From: Thermoleophilaceae bacterium
GTDB taxonomy: Bacteria; Actinomycetota; Thermoleophilia; Solirubrobacterales; Thermoleophilaceae
Assembly (NCBI GenBank): GCA_030447875.1
Contig: JAUJOA010000009.1
Span: forward strand, 1-64,000
Direction of reading: 5' to 3'
DNA: 64,000 bases
Both the position numbers and the translations under genes were made by a program. This document shows positions 36,357 through 45,875 of this stretch, one piece after another (positions within the stretch are counted from its first letter, which is position 1; every line of letters begins with the position of its first letter). The notes under the pieces were generated by a model, which saw nothing but the letters and a program-made list of their open reading frames with translations, ran no database searches and was not told the origin of the DNA.

Positions 36357-36367
36357 CGGGACGGACG

Positions 36368-36373
36368 TAAACT
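36368..36373 (+). promoter_or_regulatory. -10-like element for a leaderless infB transcript
   Basis: TAAACT lies nine bases before the infB ATG in the 26-base gap after nusA. No Shine-Dalgarno sequence is present in that gap. infB would thus have an internal promoter in addition to read-through from rimP-nusA. Confidence 0.5.
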
Positions 36374-36382
36374 TAGCCACCG

Positions 36383-38611
36383 ATGGCGAAGAAGCGTGTC
36401 CACGAGATAGCCAAGGAGCGAGGAATCTCCAGCAAGGAGGTTCTCGTCGTCCTGCAGGCGGCCGGATTGGAGGTCAAGGCGGCCGCTTCGAGCGTGGATG
36501 AGGACGACATCAGGCAGGCCTTCTCGAACGGCGGTCAGGCAGCCGCCGGCGACGGCAGCGACGCCCAAGCCGCCCCGCCCGCCACCGGCGCGGACGGTGG
36601 AGGCTCGGCAGATGGTCCCGCCGAGCCCACGGCCGGCGACTCGAGCCAGCGGCCGGCGCGGCCCACTCGCGGGACCGAGACCGCCCCCGGGGGAGGAGGC
36701 CGCCGCCGCCGGGTGATCATCGACTCGCAGGCCTCGCGCCGGACGCAGGGCGCGCCGCCTCCGCATCAGCCACCACGCCGCAGCCGGGGCAGGCGCCGGC
36801 GTACGCCGTGGGTGGAGCCGGACCTCACCGCGCAGCCCGAGCCGGAGCGCGAGGCGCCGCCCACGCCGATCAACTCGGGCGCCACCGTCAAGGAGGTCGC
36901 GGAGTCGCTCGGGCTCTCCACGTCCGAGGTCATCAAGAAGCTCATGACGCTCGGCGAGATGGCCACTCTCACCCAGACGCTCTCCGACGAGGCGATCGAG
37001 ATCCTGGCCGACGGGTTCGAGAAGAAGGTCGAGATCGTCCACGCCGCAGACCAGGTCGAGCAGGAGCCCGAGTACGAGGATCCCGACGACCAGCTCGTGT
37101 CGCGCCCGCCGGTGGTCACGATCATGGGCCACGTCGACCACGGCAAGACCTCGCTCCTCGACGCCTTCCGCGAGACGGAGGTCGCCGCCGGCGAGGCGGG
37201 CGGGATCACGCAGCACATCGGCGCCTACCAGGTCCGCCACGACAACGGCACGATCACCTTCCTCGACACCCCCGGCCACCAGGCGTTCACCGCCATGCGA
37301 GCCCGTGGAGGGCGGGTCGCCGACATCGCGGTGATCGTCGTCGCGGCCGACGACGGCGTCATGCCGCAGACGGTCGAGGCGATCGACCACGCGAAGGCGG
37401 CGTCCGTGCCGATCATGGTCGCCGTCAACAAGATCGACAAGGAGGGCGCGGATCCCAACCGCGTCCGCGGCGAGCTGGCCCAGCAGGGGCTCACACCCGC
37501 CGATTGGGGCGGCGAGACCGAGTTCTGCGACGTCTCGGCAAAGACGCGTGACGGGCTCGACCGGCTGCTCGAGGACATCGTCACGGTCGCCGATCTCCAG
37601 GAGCTCAGGGCGAATCCGGAGGTCGAGGCCTCTGGCGCGGTCGTCGAGTCGCGCCTCGACCCCGGCCGCGGACCGGTGGTGTCGCTCCTCGTGCAGCGTG
37701 GGACCCTCCGGGTGGGCGACGCGCTCGTCGCCGGAGCTCACTGGGGCCGCGTGCGCGCGATGAACGACTACCGCGGCGAGCGCGTAAAGCAGGCACGCCC
37801 CGGCGAGCCCGTCGAGATCCTCGGGTTCGATGGCGTGCCGGAGGCCGGGGAGCACGTTCGCGTGGTCGAGAACGAGCGCAAGGCGCGCTCGCTCGCCGGT
37901 GACCGTGCCAACCGCCTGAAGACCGAGGCGCTCGCCCGGCGCCAGGGCGTCAGGGTGTCGCTCGAGGACGTATTCGCCCGTGCGCAGCAGGGCGAGGCGA
38001 GCGATCTCAACCTGATCGTCAAGGCCGACGTCGCGGGCTCTCTCGAGGCGATCGAGGACGAGATCGCCAAGCTCCCGCACGACCAGGTGGCGGTCAACGT
38101 CATCCACGACGGCGTCGGCGGCATCAACGAGTCGGACGTGATGCTGGCCTCGGCGTCCGACGCGGTCATCGTCGGGTTCAACGTGCGGCCCGTCCAGGAC
38201 GCGCGCCGGGTGGCCGAGCGCGAGGGCATTGAGATCCGCACCTACTCGGTCATCTACCGGGTGATCGAGGAGCTGCGGGCCGCCATGGAGGGCATGCTCG
38301 AGCCCGAGGAGGTCGAGACGACCGTCGCCACCGTGGAGGTCCGCCAGACGTTCAAGGCCTCGCGCGTCGGCACGATCGCCGGCTCCTATGTCACCGAAGG
38401 CACCGTCCGCCGCGGGGCGACGGTGCGGCTCGTGCGCGACGGAAGGGTGGCCTACGACGGGCGCATCGCCTCGCTACGGCGGTTTCAGGAGGACGTGCGC
38501 GAGGTCCAGGCGGGGTTCGAGTGCGGGATCGTCCTCGAGAACTTCCCGGACGTGAAGGAGGGCGACCTGCTCGAGGTCTACGACACGCAGCAGGTCGAGC
38601 GGGAGCTGTGA
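36383..38611 (+). CDS. infB: Translation initiation factor IF-2
   Basis: 742 residues. The N-terminal IF2_N helix bundle [20 protein letters not shown] is followed by a long Gly/Ala/Pro- and Arg-rich linker with a second IF2_N ([20 protein letters not shown]). The GTPase domain has [20 protein letters not shown] near residue 247, [16 protein letters not shown] and NKID. Domains II-IV follow, ending in [20 protein letters not shown]. It places initiator tRNA on the 30S subunit. A minus-strand ORF of 627 codons across it is antisense shadow. Confidence 0.96.
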   Translation: MAKKRVHEIAKERGISSKEVLVVLQAAGLEVKAAASSVDEDDIRQAFSNGGQAAAGDGSDAQAAPPATGADGGGSADGPAEPTAGDSSQRPARPTRGTETAPGGGGRRRRVIIDSQASRRTQGAPPPHQPPRRSRGRRRRTPWVEPDLTAQPEPEREAPPTPINSGATVKEVAESLGLSTSEVIKKLMTLGEMATLTQTLSDEAIEILADGFEKKVEIVHAADQVEQEPEYEDPDDQLVSRPPVVTIMGHVDHGKTSLLDAFRETEVAAGEAGGITQHIGAYQVRHDNGTITFLDTPGHQAFTAMRARGGRVADIAVIVVAADDGVMPQTVEAIDHAKAASVPIMVAVNKIDKEGADPNRVRGELAQQGLTPADWGGETEFCDVSAKTRDGLDRLLEDIVTVADLQELRANPEVEASGAVVESRLDPGRGPVVSLLVQRGTLRVGDALVAGAHWGRVRAMNDYRGERVKQARPGEPVEILGFDGVPEAGEHVRVVENERKARSLAGDRANRLKTEALARRQGVRVSLEDVFARAQQGEASDLNLIVKADVAGSLEAIEDEIAKLPHDQVAVNVIHDGVGGINESDVMLASASDAVIVGFNVRPVQDARRVAEREGIEIRTYSVIYRVIEELRAAMEGMLEPEEVETTVATVEVRQTFKASRVGTIAGSYVTEGTVRRGATVRLVRDGRVAYDGRIASLRRFQEDVREVQAGFECGIVLENFPDVKEGDLLEVYDTQQVEREL

Positions 38612-38627
38612 CGCCCAGTACGCCTTG

Positions 38628-38930
38628 ATGGCGTTTGTCTGCCTGCTGAAGATCGAGCTTCACTTCCCCGAGAACGGCAGTCTGAAGGGCAAGCGGAAGG
38701 AGCTGCAGTCGCTCAAGGCGCAGCTGCAGCGCCGGTTCGGAGCCGCCGTCGCGGAGACGGAGCATCACGAGCTGTGGCAGCGGGCAACGCTCTCGGCTGC
38801 CGTCGTGGGCCGCGAGTCGGGCGGCGTGGTCGAGGCGGCGGCGGGAGTCGAGCGCTTCGTTCACTCCCAGTTTCCCGACGGCGTGCACATCGTGCGCGGG
38901 GTGGTGTCGGCGGACGAGGTGCTCAGCTAG
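38628..38930 (+). CDS. DUF503 (YlxP-like) protein
   Basis: 100 residues from ATG 38628. AFVCLLKIELHFPENGSLKG, KRKELQSLKAQLQRRFGAAV and AETEHHELWQRATLSAAVVG match the DUF503 family, which sits between infB and rbfA in many bacteria. A ferredoxin-like fold and a ribosome-assembly role have been suggested for the family, without firm biochemistry. rbfA starts two bases after the stop codon begins its final turn, so coupling is likely. Confidence 0.88.
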   Translation: MAFVCLLKIELHFPENGSLKGKRKELQSLKAQLQRRFGAAVAETEHHELWQRATLSAAVVGRESGGVVEAAAGVERFVHSQFPDGVHIVRGVVSADEVLS

Positions 38931-38931
38931 G

Positions 38932-39309
38932 ATGCCCGCCGCGAGGATGCGCCGCGTGAACGAGGCGGTTCGGGAGATCGTCTCGGCGCACATCGCGGAG
39001 GACCTCAGCGATCCTCGGATCGGATTCGTGACAGTCACCGCCGTCGACACCAGCCCGGACCTGCGCCATGCGCGTGTCTTCGTGACCGTTCTCGGCGGGC
39101 AGCCCGAGCGCGACGACGCGCTGGCGGGGCTCGCGTCCTCGCGAGGCTATCTCCAGGCGCAGATAGGCTCGGAGCTCCGGATGAAGCGCACGCCCACGCT
39201 CCAATTCACCTACGACGAGTCCACGGACCGCGGCCTCCGGATCTCGCAGCTCCTGGCCGAGGCGCCGGCGGCAGAGCCGGTGGACGAGGACACGGAGGGC
39301 AGGCCATGA
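38932..39309 (+). CDS. rbfA: Ribosome-binding factor A
   Basis: 125 residues. MRRVNEAVREIVSAHIAEDL, the KH-like core VTVTAVDTSPDLRHARVFVT and LQAQIGSELRMKRTPTLQF with FTYDESTDRGLRISQLL are diagnostic. It helps mature the 16S rRNA 5' end and is a cold-adaptation factor in other bacteria. It overlaps the DHH phosphoesterase gene by ATGA. Confidence 0.92.
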   Translation: MPAARMRRVNEAVREIVSAHIAEDLSDPRIGFVTVTAVDTSPDLRHARVFVTVLGGQPERDDALAGLASSRGYLQAQIGSELRMKRTPTLQFTYDESTDRGLRISQLLAEAPAAEPVDEDTEGRP

Positions 39310-40313
39310 GCTTCGACGGAGCGGCGGTGGCAGAGCGCGAGCAGCTCGACGAGGTCCTGGCCGAGCTGAGGCAGGCCGGCAAGCTGCTGCTCACCACGCA
39401 CCAGAATCCCGACGGTGACGCCCTGGGCTCGTTGCTCGGCATGCACCAGGTGCTCACCGCGCTCGGCAAGGACTCGGTCATGTTCTTGGACGCCGACCAG
39501 TTCCCTCTTCCCTACGAGTACCGCCATATGGCGTTCGAGGGCCTGCTGAACGCGCCGCCGGAGGACGTCGAGGACCGGCTGCTCGTGTTCCTGGACTGCG
39601 CCTCCATCAAGCGGATGCCCGTGGAGTTCGCCCAGCGCGAGGGCGCGCGGATCGTCAACATCGACCACCATCACGACAACACGAGCTTCGGAACCCTCAA
39701 TCTCGTGATGCCGAAGGTCTCGTGCACGGCGGAGATCGTCCATGGGCTCGCCAAGCGGCTCCACGTCGAGATCACACCGGCGATCGCCGTGCCTCTGTAC
39801 ATCGGGCTGGTCACCGACACGGGCAGGTTCATGTTCGAGAACACCACCCCGGAGGCCCACCGGATGGCGGCCGAGCTGATCGAGGTCGGCGTGCAGGCCC
39901 ATGAGGTGTACCGCGACATCTACGAGAACCTCCCCGAGAGCCGTCTGCTGCTCCTGGCGCGGGCGCTCGCGAACATCCAGCGCTACGACGGCGGCACGCT
40001 GACCCTCACGCACCTGACGCGCGAGGACTTCGAGGACACGGGCTGCGACGAGGCCGACTCGGAGGGGATCGTCGACTACTTCCGCGCGGTCGAGGGAACC
40101 GCCGTGGGGGCGCTCGTGCGGGCACGGCTGTCAAACGGCGGCGGGGAGTCCCGGAAGGTGAGCCTGCGGGCGACCGACGGGCGCATCGACGTCTCCCTGA
40201 TCGCACGTGGCTTCGAGGGTGGCGGGCATCGCCAGGCCGCGGGGTTCTTCTCGGACCTGCCGCTCCCCGAGCTCGTCGAGCGGCTTCGCACGGAAATCGG
40301 CGCCCAGCTCTAG
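39306..40313 (+). CDS. nrnA: DHH-DHHA1 phosphoesterase (NrnA-like nanoRNase / pAp phosphatase)
   Basis: 335 residues. Motif I LLTTHQNPDGDALGSLLGM near residue 33, LVFLDCAS, the DHH signature NIDHHHDNTSFGTLN and the later LVTDTGRF metal motif are present; DHHA1 ends with FEGGGHRQAAGFFSDLPL. The family degrades 2-5-mer RNAs and dephosphorylates 3'-phosphoadenosine 5'-phosphate. The second activity would recycle the by-product of the sulfotransferase encoded about 5 kb upstream, though NrnA is housekeeping in most genomes. Confidence 0.9.
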   Translation: MSFDGAAVAEREQLDEVLAELRQAGKLLLTTHQNPDGDALGSLLGMHQVLTALGKDSVMFLDADQFPLPYEYRHMAFEGLLNAPPEDVEDRLLVFLDCASIKRMPVEFAQREGARIVNIDHHHDNTSFGTLNLVMPKVSCTAEIVHGLAKRLHVEITPAIAVPLYIGLVTDTGRFMFENTTPEAHRMAAELIEVGVQAHEVYRDIYENLPESRLLLLARALANIQRYDGGTLTLTHLTREDFEDTGCDEADSEGIVDYFRAVEGTAVGALVRARLSNGGGESRKVSLRATDGRIDVSLIARGFEGGGHRQAAGFFSDLPLPELVERLRTEIGAQL

Positions 40314-40331
40314 ACGATCGATTCGAGCCCC

Positions 40332-41153
40332 ATGGGGCCCTCGGGCGTCCTGCTCTACCCAAAGCCCGCCGGCATCACCTCGCACGACGTGGTCGCGACG
40401 GTGCGCCGGCGCCTCGCCGCTGCCGGAGCGGGCCGACCACCCAAGGTAGGGCACGCCGGCACGCTCGATCCGTTCGCCACTGGGCTTCTCCTCGTGCTGG
40501 TCGGTCAGGCCACGCGCGTTCAGCGCTTCCTGATGTCGCTCAGGAAGACCTACCGAGCCGTTGCCCTCGTCGGCTGGAGATCCGACACGGGTGATCGCGA
40601 CGGGGCGCTCGAGCACACCGGCCGCGTCCCGGAGCGACTCGAGCTGCCCGTCGGGCGGATAAGCCAGCGTCCGCCGGCGTACTCGGCGGTTCGGATCGGT
40701 GGCGAGCGCTCGTACAAGCGTGCCCGGCGCGGAGAGCCGGTCGAGGGGGAGCCGCGGGAGGTGGCTGTCCACCGGGCGGAGCTCCTGTGGCGTGAGGGCG
40801 ACCGGGCGGGATTCGAGGTCGAGTGCTCGTCCGGCACCTACATCCGGCAGCTGATCGCGGAGCTCGGCGACGCCTACTGTGACGAGCTCGAGCGCACGCA
40901 GATCGGACCGTTCCGCCTGGCGGATGCCGACGAGGAGCGCCTGGTGCCGCTCGCCGAGGCGCTCTCCTTCATGCCCGAGCACCGGCTCGATCCGCTGGAG
41001 GCGCAGCGGGCGGCGCACGGGGTGCCCCCGGCAACGGCGTCCTCGGGGCTCGACGCCACCGCGGCGGTGAGGCTCGTGAGCGATGGTGAGCTCGTGGCGA
41101 TCGCCGAGCCGCGGAACGACCGGCTGCAACCCATCGTGGTCTTCAGCGCGTGA
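40332..41153 (+). CDS. truB: tRNA pseudouridine(55) synthase
   Basis: 273 residues. [20 protein letters not shown] and [20 protein letters not shown] with the catalytic Asp near residue 44 are the TruB signature; [40 protein letters not shown] and [15 protein letters not shown] follow. It converts U55 of the tRNA T-loop to pseudouridine. The C-terminal segment is a PUA-like remnant. ribF overlaps its stop by GTGA. Confidence 0.94.
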   Translation: MGPSGVLLYPKPAGITSHDVVATVRRRLAAAGAGRPPKVGHAGTLDPFATGLLLVLVGQATRVQRFLMSLRKTYRAVALVGWRSDTGDRDGALEHTGRVPERLELPVGRISQRPPAYSAVRIGGERSYKRARRGEPVEGEPREVAVHRAELLWREGDRAGFEVECSSGTYIRQLIAELGDAYCDELERTQIGPFRLADADEERLVPLAEALSFMPEHRLDPLEAQRAAHGVPPATASSGLDATAAVRLVSDGELVAIAEPRNDRLQPIVVFSA

Positions 41154-42058
41154 GGGTCACGCACCTGCCAGATATCGGGCCGCGCCGCGAGGCGGAACGG
41201 GGGGCCGAGCGACGGGTGGCGATCGGCACGTTCGACGGCGTTCACCTCGGCCATCGCGAGGTGATCCGCGGATGCGACACGGTTCTGACGTTCGACCCGC
41301 ACCCGCTGGCGGTCCTGAATCCGGACGCGCTCCCGAAGCTGCTCGACTCGCTGCCGATAAAGCGCGACCTGATCGCCGGCCTCGGCGTCGAGGAGCTCGT
41401 GATCATCCCGTTCGACCGCGAGTTCGCCGGGCGCGCCGCGGAGGACTTCATCGACGAGGTCCTGGTGCGAGGGCTCGGGGCGACCCATGTCTCGGTCGGC
41501 GAGAACTTCCGCTTCGGCAAGGCCGCGCGCGGCGATGCCGAGATGCTGGGGTCGCGGGCCGAGTTCGAGACGCGCGTCGTCCCGCTCGTCGAGGTGGCGG
41601 GGGAGACCGTGTCGTCGAGCCATGTGCGCGGTCTCGTGGCGGCCGGGGACGTGGCGAAGGCCGCGGAGTTCCTCGGCGGTCCCTTCCTGCTCGAGGGCGA
41701 GGTCGTCCCCGGGGATCGTCGTGGACGCGAGCTCGGGATGCCGACCGCGAACATCGTCCCCGACGATCGGCTCGTGCATCCGGGGCACGGCGTCTATGCC
41801 GCCTGGGCTCACGGCCACCCGGCCGCGGTGAACGTCGGAGTTCGGCCCACGTTCGACTCCGGTCGCGGCCTGCTCGTGGAGGCGTATCTCCTCGACTTCG
41901 AGGGCGACCTGTACGGCGAGACGCTCCGCGTCGCGTTCATCGAACGGCTACGGGGCGAGCGGCGCTTCGAGTCCGTGGCGGCGCTCGCAGAGCAGATGCA
42001 GCGCGATGCCGAGCGTGTCAGGGAGGTCTGCGCTGCTGCTACGGTTCGCGACCGATGA
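41150..42058 (+). CDS. ribF: Bifunctional riboflavin kinase / FAD synthetase
   Basis: 302 residues from GTG. The adenylyltransferase domain has [34 protein letters not shown] and [20 protein letters not shown], with [15 protein letters not shown]. The flavokinase domain begins near residue 185 ([20 protein letters not shown]) and includes [14 protein letters not shown]. It makes FMN and FAD, needed by pyrD, pyrK and coaBC in this window. The stop overlaps rpsO (ATGA). Confidence 0.94.
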   Translation: MRVTHLPDIGPRREAERGAERRVAIGTFDGVHLGHREVIRGCDTVLTFDPHPLAVLNPDALPKLLDSLPIKRDLIAGLGVEELVIIPFDREFAGRAAEDFIDEVLVRGLGATHVSVGENFRFGKAARGDAEMLGSRAEFETRVVPLVEVAGETVSSSHVRGLVAAGDVAKAAEFLGGPFLLEGEVVPGDRRGRELGMPTANIVPDDRLVHPGHGVYAAWAHGHPAAVNVGVRPTFDSGRGLLVEAYLLDFEGDLYGETLRVAFIERLRGERRFESVAALAEQMQRDAERVREVCAAATVRDR

Positions 42059-42324
42059 GCCTGACCGTCGAGAGGAAGCGCGAGATCGTCAGCCGGTTCG
42101 GCAAGGACGACACCGACACCGGGTCGACCGACGTCCAGATCGCCCTCCTGAGCGAGCGGATCCAGGAGCTGACCGAGCACCTTCGCGAGCACAAGAAGGA
42201 CCATCACTCGCGGCGCGGGCTGCTGATGCTGGTGGGACAGCGCCGGCGCCTGCTGAACTACCTCCGTCGCAAGGACCTCGACCGCTACCGCGCGCTCATC
42301 CAGGAGCTCGGCCTGCGCCGGTGA
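42055..42324 (+). CDS. rpsO: 30S ribosomal protein S15
   Basis: 89 residues from ATG 42055, inside a longer track ORF that is antisense or out-of-frame upstream. [40 protein letters not shown] and [20 protein letters not shown] are near consensus. TACGGT lies nine bases before the ATG, so an additional leaderless transcript is predicted. In many bacteria rpsO is directly followed by pnp; here two redox genes intervene. Confidence 0.96.
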   Translation: MSLTVERKREIVSRFGKDDTDTGSTDVQIALLSERIQELTEHLREHKKDHHSRRGLLMLVGQRRRLLNYLRRKDLDRYRALIQELGLRR

Positions 42325-42773
42325 TCGCGCCCGGCAGCAAGGCGCCGGACTTCAGCTTGCGGGACCAGGAAGGAAAGCTGATCTCCCTTCGAGACCTGGA
42401 GGGTCGTACGAGCGTGCTCGTCTTCTATCCGCTCGACTTCAGCCCCGGCTGCACGGATCAGCTGAACATCTACCAGGAGGTGCTCGAGGACTTCGAGGCC
42501 CAGGGCGCCACGCTCTACGGGGTCTCCGTCGACTCGGCGTTCTGCCACAAGGCGTTCCAGGAGCGCGAGGGGCTCACGATCCCGCTGCTCGCTGACTTCG
42601 AGCCGAAGGGCGAGGTCGCGCGCGCGTACGGCATGTACATCGACGAGCGCGGTCACAACGAGCGTGGCTTCGTGGTGATCGGACCGGACCTCGTCGTAAA
42701 GCACGTGCACAAGTCGCCGACGCCACTGGAGATACCCGGCGCGAACCTGATCTTCGACGCCCTGGCCGCCTGA
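42321..42773 (+). CDS. Peroxiredoxin (AhpC/TSA family, AhpE/Bcp-like)
   Basis: 150 residues from GTG 42321, overlapping the rpsO stop. [20 protein letters not shown] and the peroxidatic motif [15 protein letters not shown] with Cys near residue 46 are clear; [19 protein letters not shown] carries a second Cys near residue 77. The second Cys is at a position seen in AhpC-like rather than Bcp-like enzymes, so the resolving mechanism is uncertain. It reduces peroxides in the cytosol. Coupling to rpsO is unusual. Confidence 0.87.
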   Translation: MIAPGSKAPDFSLRDQEGKLISLRDLEGRTSVLVFYPLDFSPGCTDQLNIYQEVLEDFEAQGATLYGVSVDSAFCHKAFQEREGLTIPLLADFEPKGEVARAYGMYIDERGHNERGFVVIGPDLVVKHVHKSPTPLEIPGANLIFDALAA

Positions 42774-42907
42774 GGGCCGCGCGTCGCGCCCGGAAGCGTC
42801 GGGACCCACCGACCGGCCGCGTAACGACCGAGCGCCGAGGCCGCGCCTGGCCGACTGGACCGCCGACTCCGCCGACTCCCTTCGTCGCTCGCTGGTGAGA
42901 TACGAAT

Positions 42908-42954
42908 ACGAAGTTGCGTGGGGCGCAAGAAAGTTGCCTCAGGCGCAACTTCGT
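42908..42954 (+). promoter_or_regulatory. Nested inverted repeats upstream of the DsbA-like gene (operator candidate)
   Basis: ACGAAGTTGCG (42908-42918) and CGCAACTTCGT (42944-42954) are perfectly complementary over 11 bases. Inside, AAGTTGC-CTCAGGC-GCAACTT (42931-42951) is a second, overlapping 7-bp palindrome using the same right arm. The TTGC...GCAA symmetry resembles MarR-type operators. It lies 29 bases before the DsbA-like ATG in an otherwise gene-free 210-base stretch. Confidence 0.5.
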
Positions 42955-42983
42955 TGTCGTAAGTGCACAGCGTCCGCCGAGCG

Positions 42984-43502
42984 ATGAGCGGGGACGCCGA
43001 AGGCTCGCGGCTCTCGAGCGCCCCGCCGCCTCCGCCGGACGAGGGGGACCACGTCCGCGGCAAAGGTGCGATCGTCGTGATCGAGTACGGCGACTACGAG
43101 TGTCCGTACTGCGCGCGAGTCGACCGAATGCTGGCCGAGCTGCCCGTCCGGCGCGTCTTCCGGCACTTTCCGGTGACTTCGAAGCACCCCCGTGCCCGCG
43201 TGCTGGCGGCAGCGGGCGAGGCGGCCGCGTCGCAAGGCCGTTTCTGGGAGATGCATGACTCGTTGTTCGGCGACCAGGGGCACCTGGACGACCCGCACCT
43301 CTGGCGGCGGGCGCGGGAGCTCGAGCTCGACCTGGACCGCTTCGAGGCGGACCGACGCTCCGCCGCCGCGATGGAGCGAATCCAGCGCGACTTCCGCTCC
43401 GGCATCAGGGCGGGCGTCACCACCACCCCGACTCTCTTCGTGGAGGGCGAGCGCTTCGTGGGCGTCCCGGACGCCGCCCTGCTGGGCCGCCTCGGCGGCT
43501 AG
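42984..43502 (+). CDS. DsbA-like thioredoxin-fold protein
   Basis: 172 residues from ATG 42984. IVVIEYGDYECPYCARVDRM holds a CPYC redox motif near residue 40, and GVTTTPTLFVEGERFVGVPD provides the cis-Pro loop (TTPTL). The helical insertion between them is typical of DsbA/FrnE relatives. No signal peptide or lipobox is evident, so a cytosolic oxidoreductase or thiol detoxification role is as likely as export. The operator-like palindrome upstream suggests regulated expression, perhaps with the peroxiredoxin as a thiol-stress pair. Confidence 0.83.
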   Translation: MSGDAEGSRLSSAPPPPPDEGDHVRGKGAIVVIEYGDYECPYCARVDRMLAELPVRRVFRHFPVTSKHPRARVLAAAGEAAASQGRFWEMHDSLFGDQGHLDDPHLWRRARELELDLDRFEADRRSAAAMERIQRDFRSGIRAGVTTTPTLFVEGERFVGVPDAALLGRLGG

Positions 43503-43534
43503 ATGGCTCTGCTTCGAGGGGGCTTTGCCGCTGC

Positions 43535-43540
43535 TAGCAT
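43535..43540 (+). promoter_or_regulatory. -10-like element of pnp
   Basis: TAGCAT with TTCGAG 16 bases upstream (43513-43518) predicts a start near 43547 and a leader of about 64 bases. Confidence 0.45.
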
Positions 43541-43576
43541 CGGCCGAGATCTCTTTCCGAAGGGTCGTTAAGCCAT

Positions 43577-43595
43577 GCCGCCAACCGGAGGCGGC
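43577..43595 (+). promoter_or_regulatory. Hairpin in the pnp leader
   Basis: GCCGCC-AACCGGA-GGCGGC forms a perfect 6-bp stem ending three bases before the GAAAGGA Shine-Dalgarno sequence. pnp leaders in other bacteria carry hairpins used for autoregulation together with an endonuclease; a similar role here is inference. Confidence 0.45.
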
Positions 43596-43610
43596 GCTGA
43601 AAGGAACAGC

Positions 43611-45875
43611 ATGAGTGATGTAAGCGCGCCCGCGCACCGTGTCTCGGTGGACATCGGGGGCACCGAGGTTACGTTCGAGACGGGCAAGCTCGCCAAGCAG
43701 GCGAGTGGCGCCGTGGTAGTACAGGCAGGGGAGACCATGGTGCTCTCCACCGCTACCGCCGGAAACCTCCGCGACGTCGACTTCCTGCCCCTGACCGTCG
43801 ACGTGGAGGAGCGTATGTACGCCGCCGGCAAGATCCCCGGCAGCTTCTTCAAGCGTGAGGGACGCGCAGGAGAGAAGGGCACCCTGACGGCCCGAATGAT
43901 CGACCGCCCGATTCGCCCGCTGTTTCCCAAGGGCTGGCGCCGGGAGACGCAGCTGGTCGCGATACCGCTGTCGATCGATCACGTCAATCCCTACGACATC
44001 CTCGCGATGAACGGCGCCAGCGCCGCGCTGATCGTGTCGGACATCCCCTTCCCGGCGCCCGTCGGCGCCGTCAGGATCGGCCAGAACGCCGATTTGGGCT
44101 TCATCGTCAACCCCGACGAGGAGACGCTCGCGGAGAACTCGCTGGATCTGATCGTCGCCGGCACCGAGGAGGCGATCCTGATGGTCGAGGCCGCCGCCAA
44201 CGAGGTCTCAGAGGCCGAGATCCTCGACGCGCTCGACATCGCCCACGGCGAGATCAAGAAGATCTGCCAGGCACAGCGGGAGCTCCAGGAGAAGGCGGGC
44301 AAGCCGAAGACGGAGGTCGAGGTCCCGCAGGCCGACGAGGCGATCCTCGCCGACATCCGCGAGCGCTTCGGCACCGAGCTCGACGAGGCCACCCAGGTCG
44401 AGGACAAGCTCGAGCGCCAGGAGGCCACCAAGCGAGTCGAGGAGCAGGTCCTCTCGGCCCTGACGGGCGACGCCGAGGCGCCGGACGCCTCCGAGCGGCG
44501 TGCCGCCGTACAGCTTGCGTTCGACAAGCTCGAGAAGGACGTCGTCAGGCGGCGTATCGCCGTCGACAAGAAGCGCCCCGACGGCCGAGCGGCGGAGGAG
44601 ATCCGTCCGATCTCGATCGAGGTCGGTATCGCGCCCCGCACGCACGGGTCCGCGCTCTTCACGCGCGGCCAGACCCAAGCGCTGTCGGTCGTGGCACTCG
44701 GGACCACGCGCGAGGAGATGCGCCTCGACACGCTCGGGCTCGAGACCACGAAGCGCTACTTCCACCACTACAACTTCCCGCCCTTCTCGGTCGGCGAGGC
44801 CGGCTTCATGCGCGGGCCGAAGCGGCGTGACATCGGTCACGGGGCGCTGGCCGAGCGGGCGCTCGTGCCGGTGATCCCGACGCAGGAGGACTTCCCGTAC
44901 ACGCTTCGCGTGGTCTCGGACATCCTCGAGTCGAACGGGTCATCCTCGATGGCATCGGTGTGCGGCTCGAGCCTGTCGCTGATGCAGGCCGGCGTGCCGA
45001 TCTCCCGTCCCGTCGCGGGCATCGCGATGGGGCTCATCAAGGAGGGCGACGACTACATCGTGCTCTCCGACATCGCTGGCGTGGAGGACCACCTGGGCGA
45101 CATGGACTTCAAGGTCGCCGGCACCTCGCAGGGCATCACGGCGCTACAGATGGACATCAAGATCTCCGGCGTGACCTTCGACATCCTGCGCGACGCGCTC
45201 TCGCAGGCCAAGGAGGGCGCGAGTTCATACTCGGGAAGATGGCCGAGGTCATCGACACCCCGAGCGCCGCTCTCGCCGTACGCCCCACGGATCACGTCGA
45301 TCCAGATCGACGTGGACAAGATCGGCATGGTGATCGGCAAGGGCGGCGAGACGATCCGCGCGCTGTCGGAGGAGTACGAGGCCCAGATCGACGTGTCGGA
45401 CGACGGCACGATCCTGGTCTACGCCCAGAGTGGCGAGCAGGGCGACGGGCTGATCGACCGCATCCGTCAGATGACGAAGGAGGTCGAGGTCGGCGACGAG
45501 TACACCGGGAAGGTCGTGAAGACCACGACCTTCGGGGCGTTCATCGAGCTCTCGAAGGGCACGGATGGCCTGCTCCACATCTCGAACATCGCCCCCGGTG
45601 AGCGTCCGGAGTCCGTCGAGGACGTGCTGGAGCGCGGGCAGGAGCTCGAGGTTCGGGTCGTCGAGGTTGACAAGGAGCGCGGCCGGATCGGCCTAAGGCT
45701 GGCCAGCGACCCGCAGGTCGAGGGCAAGACAGCCGCGGAGCTCGCCAGCGTCGGCACCGGCGACCGCGGTGGCGGTGACCGCCCCCGAGGAGGGGATCGC
45801 GGCGGGCGCCGGCCCCGTGGGCGCGACGGCGACGGGCGCTCCGGCGGCGGCGAGTACCGGCGGGACCGGCGCTGA
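43611..45875 (+). CDS. pnp: Polynucleotide phosphorylase, with a short garbled segment
   Basis: 754 residues from ATG 43611, six bases after GAAAGGA; the track start at 43575 lies in the leader hairpin. Both RNase PH-like cores (KREGRAGEKGTLTARMIDRP and FPYTLRVVSDILESNGSSSM), the KH domain (VDKIGMVIGKGGETIRALSE) and the S1 domain (GKVVKTTTFGAFIELSKGTD) are present, then an RGG-rich tail. About 19 residues near 45220-45275 read wrongly: the other frame gives REFILGKMAEVIDTPSAAL, which fits the family. One base and then two bases appear lost, so the frame recovers. It degrades RNA 3' to 5'. Confidence 0.94.
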   Translation: MSDVSAPAHRVSVDIGGTEVTFETGKLAKQASGAVVVQAGETMVLSTATAGNLRDVDFLPLTVDVEERMYAAGKIPGSFFKREGRAGEKGTLTARMIDRPIRPLFPKGWRRETQLVAIPLSIDHVNPYDILAMNGASAALIVSDIPFPAPVGAVRIGQNADLGFIVNPDEETLAENSLDLIVAGTEEAILMVEAAANEVSEAEILDALDIAHGEIKKICQAQRELQEKAGKPKTEVEVPQADEAILADIRERFGTELDEATQVEDKLERQEATKRVEEQVLSALTGDAEAPDASERRAAVQLAFDKLEKDVVRRRIAVDKKRPDGRAAEEIRPISIEVGIAPRTHGSALFTRGQTQALSVVALGTTREEMRLDTLGLETTKRYFHHYNFPPFSVGEAGFMRGPKRRDIGHGALAERALVPVIPTQEDFPYTLRVVSDILESNGSSSMASVCGSSLSLMQAGVPISRPVAGIAMGLIKEGDDYIVLSDIAGVEDHLGDMDFKVAGTSQGITALQMDIKISGVTFDILRDALSQAKEGASSYSGRWPRSSTPRAPLSPYAPRITSIQIDVDKIGMVIGKGGETIRALSEEYEAQIDVSDDGTILVYAQSGEQGDGLIDRIRQMTKEVEVGDEYTGKVVKTTTFGAFIELSKGTDGLLHISNIAPGERPESVEDVLERGQELEVRVVEVDKERGRIGLRLASDPQVEGKTAAELASVGTGDRGGGDRPRGGDRGGRRPRGRDGDGRSGGGEYRRDRR

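Noticed and set aside
36224-38107. 627-codon minus-strand ORF
   Set aside because: Exact antisense shadow of infB and the nusA tail; Asp/Arg/Leu-rich sequence without motifs.
43575-43610. Upstream start of pnp
   Set aside because: It lies in the leader hairpin; GAAAGGA precedes the ATG at 43611, where homologues begin.
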